Below are positions 34,629 to 42,024 of a stretch of DNA of 42,960 nt, piece by piece. Source of the DNA: Dehalococcoidia bacterium (GTDB lineage: Bacteria > Chloroflexota > Dehalococcoidia > GIF9 > AB-539-J10); contig JAUVZB010000014.1 of the NCBI GenBank assembly GCA_030602785.1, forward strand, positions 1-42,960. Direction: 5' to 3'. Within the stretch, counting starts at the first letter, position 1. Each line of letters starts with the position of its first letter. The position numbers were made by a program, and so were the translations under genes. The notes below the pieces were generated by a model. The model saw only the letters and a program-made list of their open reading frames with translations, did no database searches and was not told the origin of the DNA.

Positions 34629-36541
34629 TATGCGAGTTCCTCCTTCACGATCGCCTTGCTGGGGCACAGGTCGGCGCAGAGACCACACCCGACGCAAAGG
34701 GCCTCCTGGATCTTGGCCTTCCCAGTCGTCTTGTCGTAGCCGATTCCGGGGCAGCGCAGTATGCGGTAGCAAAAGCCGCACTTGTCGCCAATGCACTTCT
34801 CGGTGTCGACCCACATCTTGTACGGATGCTTTCTTTCCTGACGCATGCGGAGCAGCTCGCACTTGCGCCGGACAATCAGGACTTTGATGCCTTTGTCGTC
34901 CTTGAGCAACTCCTGAAGCTTGGCAGTCGTTGCCTTCGTATCGAACGGGTCGACCACCTCTACGCGGCAGCCAAGGGTGCGACACAGCGCTTCCGCATCC
35001 ACCGTAGGAGTGGCCTCCTGGGTCGCGGTTCTTCCGCTCCCTGCGTGAGGCTGGAAGCCGGTCATCGCCGTGATTGCATTGTCGAGCAGGATGAGAGTCA
35101 TGTTGGACTTATTGTAGGCCGCGTTTATGAGAGCCGGTATGGAGCCATGGAAGAACGTAGAGTCGCCGCAGATGCCTATGACCGGCTGGTCGAAGCCCAG
35201 ATCGCCCAACTGGCCGAATCCGCAGGCTTCACCGACACCGCCACCCATGCAGTGGAGGGTGTTGGCCACCTGGGGGCCGTCCGGGAATACATCCATCGTG
35301 TAGCACCCGATGTCGCTTGTGACAACTGCGCTTCGACCATCGCGCTTGATGGCGTTGCCGATGGACAGGAAGGTCGCCCTGTGGGGGCAACCCGGGCACC
35401 AGATGAGTCCTCGACTGGCCACCATAGGTTTGATGACTTCGTTGATTCTCTTCTGGTAGTCGGCATCGCGCGCCGCATATTCGAGACCAAAGACCTTGCA
35501 CAGTGCGGCTATGACCTTGTCGGGGTTGTTCTCGCCGATGTAGCTCATGTGTCCCGAGGCCTTGCCGAGAATCTCGGGAGCGTCCGCGAGTCTCGCCTCT
35601 GCGACGGCCTCCTTGGCGTGAGTCTCGACGTACGGGTCAACTTCCTCGACAATGAGGACCTGTTTGGCCTTCTCGATGTGGGAGACCACCAGACGGGACG
35701 GGAATGGCCACAGTGTCCCCAGCTTCAGCATTCCGACTCGACTACCCAGACCAAGCTCCTCTATGGCGTCCAGCGAGCAGGGCTCGCCGCTGCCGCTGCA
35801 GATGATGAGGAGTTCCGGCTTCTCGGGCCCGTTGTATGTGTTGAAGGGGGACTCCTCGGAGCGCTCGCGAATCTTGGCCATCTTCTCCACGAGGATGGCG
35901 TGCTTCGGAGGCGCGATGTAGGGCGTGAATACCTTGGTCGTGTCGTACTTCGGCTTCTTCGTAGCTTTCTTGTACTCGCCAACTTGTACTCTGCCCCGGG
36001 AGTGAGCCAGTCGGGTGTAGTCGCGCAGCCAGCAGAAGATATTGAACTCCTCGGAGAGGTCGAAGAGGTACTTCGTCATCTCATATGCTTCTTGAAAACT
36101 CGAGGGCTCCAGGAGTGGCGCATTCGCCATCTGGGCCACCCAGCGGGTATCTTCCTCGTCGCCGCTGGCGTGTGACTGCGGGTCGTCGGCCACTACGACG
36201 AGCATGGCGCCGCCCTGATCTCCCAGCGTGGCCAGGTTGATATGCTGGAGCGTATCCATGGCCACGTTGAGGCCGGCGTTCTTCATCGAGCTGATGGCGC
36301 GAAGACCGGCGTAGGTAGCGGCCAGCGCTGCCTCTGCGGCGACCTTCTCATTTGTTGACCACTCGGCGTGAATCCCGGTTTCTTTGGCTACTGCAGCCAG
36401 ATTCGTGAGAATCTCGGTGGAAGGCGTGCCGGGGTAGGCAGCCGAGTACTGGACGCCTGCCTCGAGCGCCCCCCTGGCGATGGCTTCGTTTCCCTGCAGG
36501 AGGTAGCATGACCCCGCTGCAAGTTTGGCGATATTCGGCAT
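34628..36541 (-). CDS. iorA: Indolepyruvate ferredoxin oxidoreductase, alpha subunit
   Basis: Catalytic subunit, 637 residues. Order: a pyrimidine-binding domain (GNEAIARGALEAGVQYSAAYPGTPSTEI near 18, then the Glu-containing EWSTNEKVAAEAA near 60), a transketolase C-like domain near 240-330, and the thiamine-diphosphate-binding domain (CPGCPHRATF near 385, GDSTFFHGSIPALINAAYNKSNMTLILLDN near 450). A C-terminal ferredoxin domain has CIGDKCGFCYRILRCP and CVGCGLCADLCPSKAI. The second cluster is a classical 4Fe-4S motif. The first has CxxxxCxxCxxxxxCP spacing, altered from the standard. No transcription stop is seen between it and the hydratase gene 59 bp upstream. Confidence 0.95.
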   Translation of the reverse strand: MPNIAKLAAGSCYLLQGNEAIARGALEAGVQYSAAYPGTPSTEILTNLAAVAKETGIHAEWSTNEKVAAEAALAATYAGLRAISSMKNAGLNVAMDTLQHINLATLGDQGGAMLVVVADDPQSHASGDEEDTRWVAQMANAPLLEPSSFQEAYEMTKYLFDLSEEFNIFCWLRDYTRLAHSRGRVQVGEYKKATKKPKYDTTKVFTPYIAPPKHAILVEKMAKIRERSEESPFNTYNGPEKPELLIICSGSGEPCSLDAIEELGLGSRVGMLKLGTLWPFPSRLVVSHIEKAKQVLIVEEVDPYVETHAKEAVAEARLADAPEILGKASGHMSYIGENNPDKVIAALCKVFGLEYAARDADYQKRINEVIKPMVASRGLIWCPGCPHRATFLSIGNAIKRDGRSAVVTSDIGCYTMDVFPDGPQVANTLHCMGGGVGEACGFGQLGDLGFDQPVIGICGDSTFFHGSIPALINAAYNKSNMTLILLDNAITAMTGFQPHAGSGRTATQEATPTVDAEALCRTLGCRVEVVDPFDTKATTAKLQELLKDDKGIKVLIVRRKCELLRMRQERKHPYKMWVDTEKCIGDKCGFCYRILRCPGIGYDKTTGKAKIQEALCVGCGLCADLCPSKAIVKEELA

Positions 36542-36600
36542 CTTGTCCCCCTATCCTGATGTGGCATTCACTTGCGGAATATGCCTGTCCGGCATGTTGA

Positions 36601-37389
36601 CTACTCGAAACGGACCGACACGGAGCCGAGGCGGTCGAACGTCGCTCGGAAGGACGCTCCTGCTTCAACCGGCACCGCCTTCACGAGGCTGCCTGACATC
36701 ACGAACTCGCCCTTCTTGAGACTGATATCGAACTCGGCCAGCTTGTTCACGAGCCACGCAACGGACTCTGCCGGGTTGCCGAGTACGGCAGCGCCGGCTC
36801 CCGTGCTGACAACCTCGCCGTTCTTCTCCAGCACCAGGCCAATCAGCCGCAGGTCGAGGTCCTTGATTGATGTCAGTTTGCCGCCAAGTATCATCGTGGC
36901 AGCTGACGCGTTGTCCGCGATGGAGTCTTTGACCGTTATCTTCCAGTCCTTGAACCGGCTGTCAATCACCTCGAACGCGGGGAGGACGCCCTCCGTCGCA
37001 TCGAGGACCTGCGCGACGTTGACCCCCGGCCCTTTCAGGTCGCTCTTCAGCAGAAACGCTATTTCGGGCTCGATTCTCGGCAGGATGAGACTGCTCATCT
37101 GCAGGGGGGCTCCTTCGCGGACAACCATCTGGTCGACTATCATGCCGTAGTCCGGCTCTCGTATACCGAACTGGTCCTGCATGGGCTTGCTCGTCAGCCC
37201 AATCTTCTTCCCCACGATGACGGCGCCCGATTTCACCTTCGTGTCGAAGGTCGTCAACTGGACTGCATAGGCGTCCTCGTAGGCTACTTCCTTGAATCTG
37301 TCTGTGAGGGCGACTATGGGCAGACAGGACTTCTCAGCCTCAACTAGTTCGCTGGAGATTTGCTCTATCTGCTGTTTGCTGAGTGCCAT
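36601..37389 (-). CDS. 2-keto-4-pentenoate hydratase/4-oxalocrotonate decarboxylase-type protein
   Basis: A 262-residue protein of the fumarylacetoacetase-related MhpD/DmpE/DmpH group, which hydrates 2-hydroxypentadienoate or decarboxylates oxalocrotonate in meta-cleavage pathways. Visible features are GKKIGLTSKPMQDQFGI near 67, EPDYGMI near 85, the metal-binding acidic set in RIEPEIAFLLKSDL near 112, and FEVIDSRFKDWK near 145. No ring-cleavage dioxygenase or aldolase is adjacent, so a role in that pathway is inference only. ATG 37389 has AAGGAGG upstream, and a TACAAT box lies at 37443-37438. The iorAB pair follows 59 bp downstream. Confidence 0.87.
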   Translation of the reverse strand: MALSKQQIEQISSELVEAEKSCLPIVALTDRFKEVAYEDAYAVQLTTFDTKVKSGAVIVGKKIGLTSKPMQDQFGIREPDYGMIVDQMVVREGAPLQMSSLILPRIEPEIAFLLKSDLKGPGVNVAQVLDATEGVLPAFEVIDSRFKDWKITVKDSIADNASAATMILGGKLTSIKDLDLRLIGLVLEKNGEVVSTGAGAAVLGNPAESVAWLVNKLAEFDISLKKGEFVMSGSLVKAVPVEAGASFRATFDRLGSVSVRFE

Positions 37390-37437
37390 CTGACCTCCTT
37401 GCCGAGCGAAATCTGTCGATGCGGCGGGCGCGCCAGT

Positions 37438-37443
37438 ATTGTA
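37438..37443 (-). promoter_or_regulatory. -10 box of the hydratase gene
   Basis: Minus-strand TACAAT, followed by a leader of about 40 nt that ends in AAGGAGG. The -35 is poor (TGTATC at 37466-37461). Confidence 0.45.
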
Positions 37444-37592
37444 GCAGAGGAGATTGCGGCGATACATAGGGGGAAGGGGAAGTGTCCCACGTCACAAGCC
37501 CGGGGCGAGGAAGAAAGACCTGCGCGGGCAGCCTGTTTTCGGTGGCGCCGCAGGACCAGATGCCGAGTTGATCTTCATCGAGCAGCAGAAGG

Positions 37593-37621
37593 CCTTCGGG
37601 AACCCCAAGGGTTCCCGAAGG
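37593..37621 (-). terminator. Perfect 13-bp hairpin after the LarA-type gene
   Basis: CCTTCGGGAACCC (37593-37605) pairs perfectly with GGGTTCCCGAAGG (37609-37621) around a CAA loop, 38 bp past the stop of the LarA-type gene. The T tract expected for an intrinsic terminator is missing, so it may instead protect the 3' end or stop polymerase without poly-U. Confidence 0.6.
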
Positions 37622-37658
37622 CACAGCGTTCCTTCAAGTCGGGTGGACGCGCGGGAAC

Positions 37659-38894
37659 CTACTCGGGGAAGTACTGGACCGTGACGTCGGGGATAACCGC
37701 GACCTTTGCCTTGTCCCCGTATGTGGCCTTGAGCGATTCAATCGTGTCAGGCCAGTTCCTGGTGAAGTTGATCTGGTCGTAGGGCGCCACCCAGTCACCG
37801 CCGACGTAGTCAGGGTATGGCTGCATGACGGTGAGTCTCTTAGTGTTCGCCGGGAGTTCGGTCTTGGGCGCGAAATTCCTTCCTCCCAGGTTCTTGCCGA
37901 AGCTCCTGCTCCAGTAGTGGTTGATCTGTCCCTCGGGTGTGACAACCACTATCACGAAGTCTCCTCCGCTCTGCTTGAGCAAGGGGGTGGCTACGTAGGG
38001 TGCGAGCACCATCTCGTTGGCTTTCGCAAAGCAGTTGGCCACGACGATGTCGCAGTCCTCTACCATGTCAGAGGCGTAGAAATCCTTCGCGACCTTCACG
38101 CCTGCAACATGTTCGTCCACGACATCTCCCACGAACAGGTGGGTGACCTGCCGCTTCAGGTTGAAGATGCAGTCGACCTTCACGTCAAGGCCGGCCATGC
38201 GGGCCGCATCGTTCATGTCGAGCTTGAGGATATTGCCCTCGTACTTGCCTATTCCACAGGTCTCGCTGGGGCCGAGGCGCGTGTGATTCAGGTCAATGGT
38301 GGTGATGGACGCCACGCCGGGCAGGATTATCTTGCTGCCGCCGCCGTAGCCGCTCATGGGGTGAGGGACGATGGCGCCGATGCCGATCTTCAGGTCGCAC
38401 ATCATCACTTCGGCGTTGAACTGCATCGGGATGCCCTGCGGGCTGGGGCCGACGGATGTGCAATTCTCGTAAGGGTTGTGGTTGTAGACCGGGAACCGGG
38501 CCATGACGTCCGAGCCCAGTTTCTTGGTGAAGTCGATGGCGGTCATCGAGCCGTGGGCGCCAATGGCGGCCACGAACCGGATCTGGCCATCCTTGATGCC
38601 TGCTGCGGCCAGCTCCTCAAGGACGTAAGGGACGATGTCCGCAGAGGGAGTGCCCCTGGACATGTCGTCGAACAGGATTACGACCTCTTTCTTGCCCCTT
38701 GCCATCTCTCGAATGGTCTTAGTGCCGATGGGGTTCGCAAACGCCTTTCGGAAGCCTGCGTCATCCAGGGGAGGGGTTCCCTCGCCTTTCATGTTGCAGA
38801 CGGTGACATCCCAGGAGGCCGGAAAATCGACCTCAAGCTCGGTGTCGCCGTACCATGCCAGTATCGGAAGGGTGACTTTCTTCGTTTCGCTCAT
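37659..38894 (-). CDS. LarA-family (DUF2088) nickel-pincer racemase/epimerase
   Basis: A 411-residue homologue of lactate racemase LarA, which uses a nickel-pincer nucleotide cofactor to invert 2-hydroxy acids. The ligands can be placed by spacing. His178, Lys188 and His204 (in VPHPMSGYGGGSKIILPGV, then DLNHTR) have the same 10- and 16-residue gaps as His174, Lys184 and His200 of the Lactobacillus enzyme as I recall it. His114 (GAHGSM) and Asp77/Arg80 (DDMSR) fit His108 and Asp72/Arg75. A functional racemase fold is therefore likely, but specificity is open. The cofactor genes larB, larC and larE are not in the window. It is the last gene of the operon led by the glycerate kinase and starts at ATG 38894 after GGAGGA. 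Confidence 0.85.
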   Translation of the reverse strand: MSETKKVTLPILAWYGDTELEVDFPASWDVTVCNMKGEGTPPLDDAGFRKAFANPIGTKTIREMARGKKEVVILFDDMSRGTPSADIVPYVLEELAAAGIKDGQIRFVAAIGAHGSMTAIDFTKKLGSDVMARFPVYNHNPYENCTSVGPSPQGIPMQFNAEVMMCDLKIGIGAIVPHPMSGYGGGSKIILPGVASITTIDLNHTRLGPSETCGIGKYEGNILKLDMNDAARMAGLDVKVDCIFNLKRQVTHLFVGDVVDEHVAGVKVAKDFYASDMVEDCDIVVANCFAKANEMVLAPYVATPLLKQSGGDFVIVVVTPEGQINHYWSRSFGKNLGGRNFAPKTELPANTKRLTVMQPYPDYVGGDWVAPYDQINFTRNWPDTIESLKATYGDKAKVAVIPDVTVQYFPE

Positions 38895-38918
38895 TGTTCC
38901 TCCTGCTGCCACATATCG

Positions 38919-40073
38919 CTACGCGAGTGGGCCTACGATGAAGATTCCATTATAGCTTGACTGGTCGAGTATCTCAGCCTTCGTCTGCTTGCCGGACGCG
39001 ACCTCGAGTGCCTCCGCATACAGGGCCTCGCCTATCTCCTTCATGTGGTCCTTGCTGGCAAGGTCCACGTAGAAATCCATGTTGTCCTTCATTTTCTCAT
39101 AAGTGGGGCCGTTGGCAGTGACCTTGATGACCGGGACGAATGGCGAGCCAAGAGGAGTTCCTCTTCCTGTCGAGAAGAACATGACAGTCGAGCCCGCCGC
39201 GGCAAGCGCCGTCAACGAGGGGGCGTCGTAGCCCGGACCATCAACGATGGACAGGCCGCCCTTCTTTGGCCGCTCTCCGTACTCGTACATCTCCTGGATG
39301 GGCTGACTGCCGCCCTTCGAGATGGCCCCGAGGGACTTCTCTTCGATAGAGGTCAGCCCTCCCTCGATGTTGCCCTTCGTGGGGTTGGTGCCCCTCATGT
39401 CCACGCCCTTCTCAAGGAAGCGCTCCTCGTAGCGGCGCACCATGTCCGTTATCTGCTTCCCGACCTCCGGGGTCACGGCACGCTGCGCCAGAAGATGCTC
39501 GGCCCCGATGAACTCTGTCGTTTCGCTGAATACCGCGCTGCCGCCCTTCTTGACGAGGATGTCGAAGGCGGAGCCGATTGCAGGGTTGGCCCCCAGGCCG
39601 GATGTTGTATCCGAGCCGCCACACTCCGAACCGAACATCAGCCTCGACTCGTCGAACTGTTCCCTCTTCACCAGTGAGGCGTCGCTCACCATGTGGCGGG
39701 CGATGCGCACGCCCTTCTCAACGGTGGCAATCGTGCCACCCACCTGCTGTATCACGAGCTTTTCGACGGGCTTCCCTGATTGCGCGATGGCCTCAGCGAT
39801 GCCATCGACATCGATTGGCTCGCAACCCAGGCTGACGAGCACGACGGCCGCGATGTTCGGGTTCAGGGCGAGGTTGGTGAATGTCCGGTTGACGAGCTCG
39901 AGGTCATACGGAGCGAGTGCACATCCCTGGTGGTGCAGAAAGGGCACCGTGCCCTTGACGTTGTCGCTTATCTGCCGCGCGGTAGCGGCCGAGCACACCA
40001 CCGTCGGAATCACTGCCACATAATTCCGGGTGCCAACGGAGCCATCGGAGCGAGGGTAGCCCCAGAAGCTCAC
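38919..40073 (-). CDS. UxaA-family dehydratase/lyase, large subunit
   Basis: A 384-residue C-terminal domain protein of the altronate/galactarate dehydratase family. It has GTRNYVAVIPTVVCSAATAR near 15-35, HHQGCALAPYD near 47, VSLGCEPID near 78, CGGSDTTSGLGANPAIG near 150, GNIEGGLTSIEEKSLG near 235 and STGRGTPLGS near 305. The four conserved cysteine regions likely hold the iron centre. In UxaA this is fused to a SAF domain of about 100 residues. Here it is a separate gene whose start overlaps the SAF gene by 4 bp, as in the sulfolactate sulfo-lyase pair SuyA/SuyB. The SLGAISKGG and YDAPSLT segments look more like UxaA. Substrate: a sugar acid or a 2-hydroxy sulfonate. Confidence 0.87.
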   Translation of the reverse strand: MSFWGYPRSDGSVGTRNYVAVIPTVVCSAATARQISDNVKGTVPFLHHQGCALAPYDLELVNRTFTNLALNPNIAAVVLVSLGCEPIDVDGIAEAIAQSGKPVEKLVIQQVGGTIATVEKGVRIARHMVSDASLVKREQFDESRLMFGSECGGSDTTSGLGANPAIGSAFDILVKKGGSAVFSETTEFIGAEHLLAQRAVTPEVGKQITDMVRRYEERFLEKGVDMRGTNPTKGNIEGGLTSIEEKSLGAISKGGSQPIQEMYEYGERPKKGGLSIVDGPGYDAPSLTALAAAGSTVMFFSTGRGTPLGSPFVPVIKVTANGPTYEKMKDNMDFYVDLASKDHMKEIGEALYAEALEVASGKQTKAEILDQSSYNGIFIVGPLA

Positions 40074-40375
40074 TTTGCTGCTTCCTTCACCACATCGCCG
40101 CGCCCACGGGTGCTTGCCACGTTGTGAACGTGCACGTGTTCTCCTGCCTTGATGTCTTTCGTTGCCTCCCCGATGACCTCACCATATTTCAGGATACTTG
40201 AGCCGAGCTTGATGTCGACAAGGCTGAACTTGTGACCGAACAGTATCGAGTTCACAAGCTTCACCGACAACTGGTTCTTGTCTACCTCCAGCGCGACGCT
40301 GTCGCCCGCGCTCAGGTCTGCAAGTGCGGTAGCTACGTTGTCCTTGCCGTTCAGTACGATTGCGGTTCTCTCCAT
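40070..40375 (-). CDS. UxaA-family dehydratase/lyase, small SAF-domain subunit
   Basis: A 101-residue SAF-domain protein. It starts RTAIVLNGKDNVATALADL, then a core with GHKFSLVDIKLGSSILKYGEVIG near 47-70 and the AGEHVHVHNV end near 80, as in the N-terminal module of altronate and galactarate dehydratases and in SuyA. The histidine in HVHVHN is conserved in the family. It overlaps the large-subunit gene by 4 bp (ATGA), so the two act together as one enzyme. AAAGGAG precedes ATG 40375. The kinase gene ends 21 bp upstream. Confidence 0.88.
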   Translation of the reverse strand: MERTAIVLNGKDNVATALADLSAGDSVALEVDKNQLSVKLVNSILFGHKFSLVDIKLGSSILKYGEVIGEATKDIKAGEHVHVHNVASTRGRGDVVKEAAK

Positions 40376-40396
40376 GATTCTCCTTTCCGGAAAGCG

Positions 40397-41785
40397 TTAT
40401 GTTTCACACAGCCAGACCATTATATCATTCACATTAGTGCCTGTCGGGCCCGTAATGTTCAGGAACTTCTCGCCTGTCCGTGCCTCCATGTCTCTGAAGA
40501 AGCCATACGAGTCGTAGGAGTCAAGATACTCTGCCGGGGTGAGTCCGTGCTGTTCCGCGAGGCGCAGAGTGTCTCCGGTTACGACTGCCCCCGCTGCCGG
40601 CGAAGTGCCGTCAATGCCATCGGTCCCCGATGCCAACACTGCCCAAGGCGTGCCCGCAATCCTGGTTGCCGCCAGCAGCGCGTAGTGAAGCATGCGGCCA
40701 CCTGTTCCGTGTGCATGCCCGGGGACGGTGACAATCGGCTCTCCTCCGCATAGCACGAGCGTGGGATGCGCGGAGCCTGCAGCCAGCCCAACGGCGTGGC
40801 TGTAATGCTGTTCCAGGGCTTCCTCGACCGGGCCCGTGACGGGCTTCTGCTCCAGGTGCACGCATGCGGCCAGGTCCCGGTGTTGGGCAAGGGAGAGTTC
40901 TTTCAAGAGGGAGTCTAGCAGCACTGCGTTGGAAGCGACGACGATACTCTGCGTGCGCGGCATCAGTTGGTCTCGCCACAGGCTGGCCCTGGAGTCCTCG
41001 TCCGGGTCGCCACGCAGCAGGCACGCGCGGGATGCCTCGGGGATGCGCTCCCAGAGACCGTGGTTTTCCAGGACGCGAACGGCGTCGCGATACGTCGTCG
41101 GGTCAGGCACGGTAGGTCCTGAAGCGATGCTGGACAGGTCGTCTCCAATGACGTCTGACAGGACAAGCGTCAGGAACTCGGCCCGGGGCGCCGCCATGCG
41201 GAGCCGCCCTCCCTTCACCCGGGACAGGTGCTTCCTCACGGTGTTGATTTCCTGAATGGTTGGCCCGCCCGTGACCAGAACGCGATTGGTCGCGCGGAAA
41301 TCCTCAAGGGAGATTCCCTCCTGTGGGAGGGAGAGCAGAGATGAGCCTCCGCCGGAAATCAGGGCCACTACGAGGTCGTTGGAAGAGGCTGCTGAAAGCA
41401 GCTCCAGGGCCGCCCTGGCGCCCTGGACGCTGGCATCGTTGGGGTTGGGGTGGTCGGCGGCGAAGAGTCTGGCCTTCGGAATCCTGGCGTCAGCCTGGTC
41501 TCTGTAGACGTTGAGGGTGCCGCCCACGAACTTGGCCCACAGGCGGGCATCTTGCTTGAGCACGTCGGTGACCGCCCTGGCCATTTGGACACCGGCCTTA
41601 CCGGCGCCAACGAGGAAGATGTTCTCAATGTGGGCCAGTGCGTAGCTTCTCGCACCGGCAGCGAGGACCTGCTCTTGTGGCTCCCAGAGGAGGGCTCTAC
41701 GAGTCGCCAGATAGGCGTCAGCAAGGGGCAGAACGGTATCCCTGAAGAGGGCGAGGAGCTTCTCCGCGCTGCTGCCTTCTTGCAT
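40397..41785 (-). CDS. DUF4147-type glycerate 2-kinase
   Basis: A 462-residue kinase of the GckA/MOFRL type, which makes 2-phosphoglycerate from glycerate. The N-terminal domain (about 1-240) has VGAGKAGVQMA near 65, ADHPNPN near 110, ISGGGSSLLSLP near 140, and the loop INTVRKHLSRVKGGRL near 180. The MOFRL domain near 320-430 carries CGGEPIVTV and ASGTDGIDGTSPAAGAV. Glycerate is the usual end product of sugar-acid or tartronate routes, which fits the downstream dehydratase. I start at ATG 41785 (AAGGAAG upstream). An earlier GTG/ATG near 41842-41836 would add about 17 residues, and the open frame up to 41962 overlaps the promoter. Confidence 0.9.
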   Translation of the reverse strand: MQEGSSAEKLLALFRDTVLPLADAYLATRRALLWEPQEQVLAAGARSYALAHIENIFLVGAGKAGVQMARAVTDVLKQDARLWAKFVGGTLNVYRDQADARIPKARLFAADHPNPNDASVQGARAALELLSAASSNDLVVALISGGGSSLLSLPQEGISLEDFRATNRVLVTGGPTIQEINTVRKHLSRVKGGRLRMAAPRAEFLTLVLSDVIGDDLSSIASGPTVPDPTTYRDAVRVLENHGLWERIPEASRACLLRGDPDEDSRASLWRDQLMPRTQSIVVASNAVLLDSLLKELSLAQHRDLAACVHLEQKPVTGPVEEALEQHYSHAVGLAAGSAHPTLVLCGGEPIVTVPGHAHGTGGRMLHYALLAATRIAGTPWAVLASGTDGIDGTSPAAGAVVTGDTLRLAEQHGLTPAEYLDSYDSYGFFRDMEARTGEKFLNITGPTGTNVNDIMVWLCET

Positions 41786-41881
41786 GGTCGGGACTTCCTT
41801 CTCCTCAAAGAGGGAGGGCAGGGCCTCCTCGCCCAACATCTGCACGGCGTCCGGCCCGGCGCGAAGAGGCGAGTCGCGCGA

Positions 41882-41887
41882 AGTATA
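41882..41887 (-). promoter_or_regulatory. -10 box of the hydroxy-acid operon
   Basis: Minus-strand TATACT, placed about 100 nt before the kinase start. No good -35 is present at the expected spacing, so expression may need an activator. Confidence 0.45.
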
Positions 41888-41963
41888 GCATGGGCCTATG
41901 CGGGTTGCACGGAGCGAGATGGGCCGGGCGCCGGAGGCCAGTCCTCTCGCGCAACTGAGCATC

Positions 41964-42024
41964 GTGACACCTATGTTGCTGTCCAGCGATAGTGTCCGCT
42001 TAAGCGGTCAGCGATCGTGTCACC
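41964..42024. repeat. Back-to-back IS-end-like inverted repeats
   Basis: GTGACAC (41964-41970) and GTGTCAC (42016-42022) flank two AGCGAT copies and a central near-palindrome GTCCGCTTAAGCGGTC (41994-42009). Read outward from its centre, each side begins TAAGCGG. The layout resembles two terminal inverted repeats of transposable elements joined head to head. No transposase gene is present. Confidence 0.4.

Noticed and set aside
34629-34985. N-terminal extension of IorB on the minus strand
   Set aside because: It is the iorA 3' end read in another frame. IorB starts with NLVICGVGGQG near residue 9 from ATG 34628.
38919-40375. Definite SuyAB sulfolactate sulfo-lyase
   Set aside because: Only the two-gene split is SuyAB-like. 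Segments such as SLGAISKGG and YDAPSLT look closer to UxaA, so the substrate is left open.
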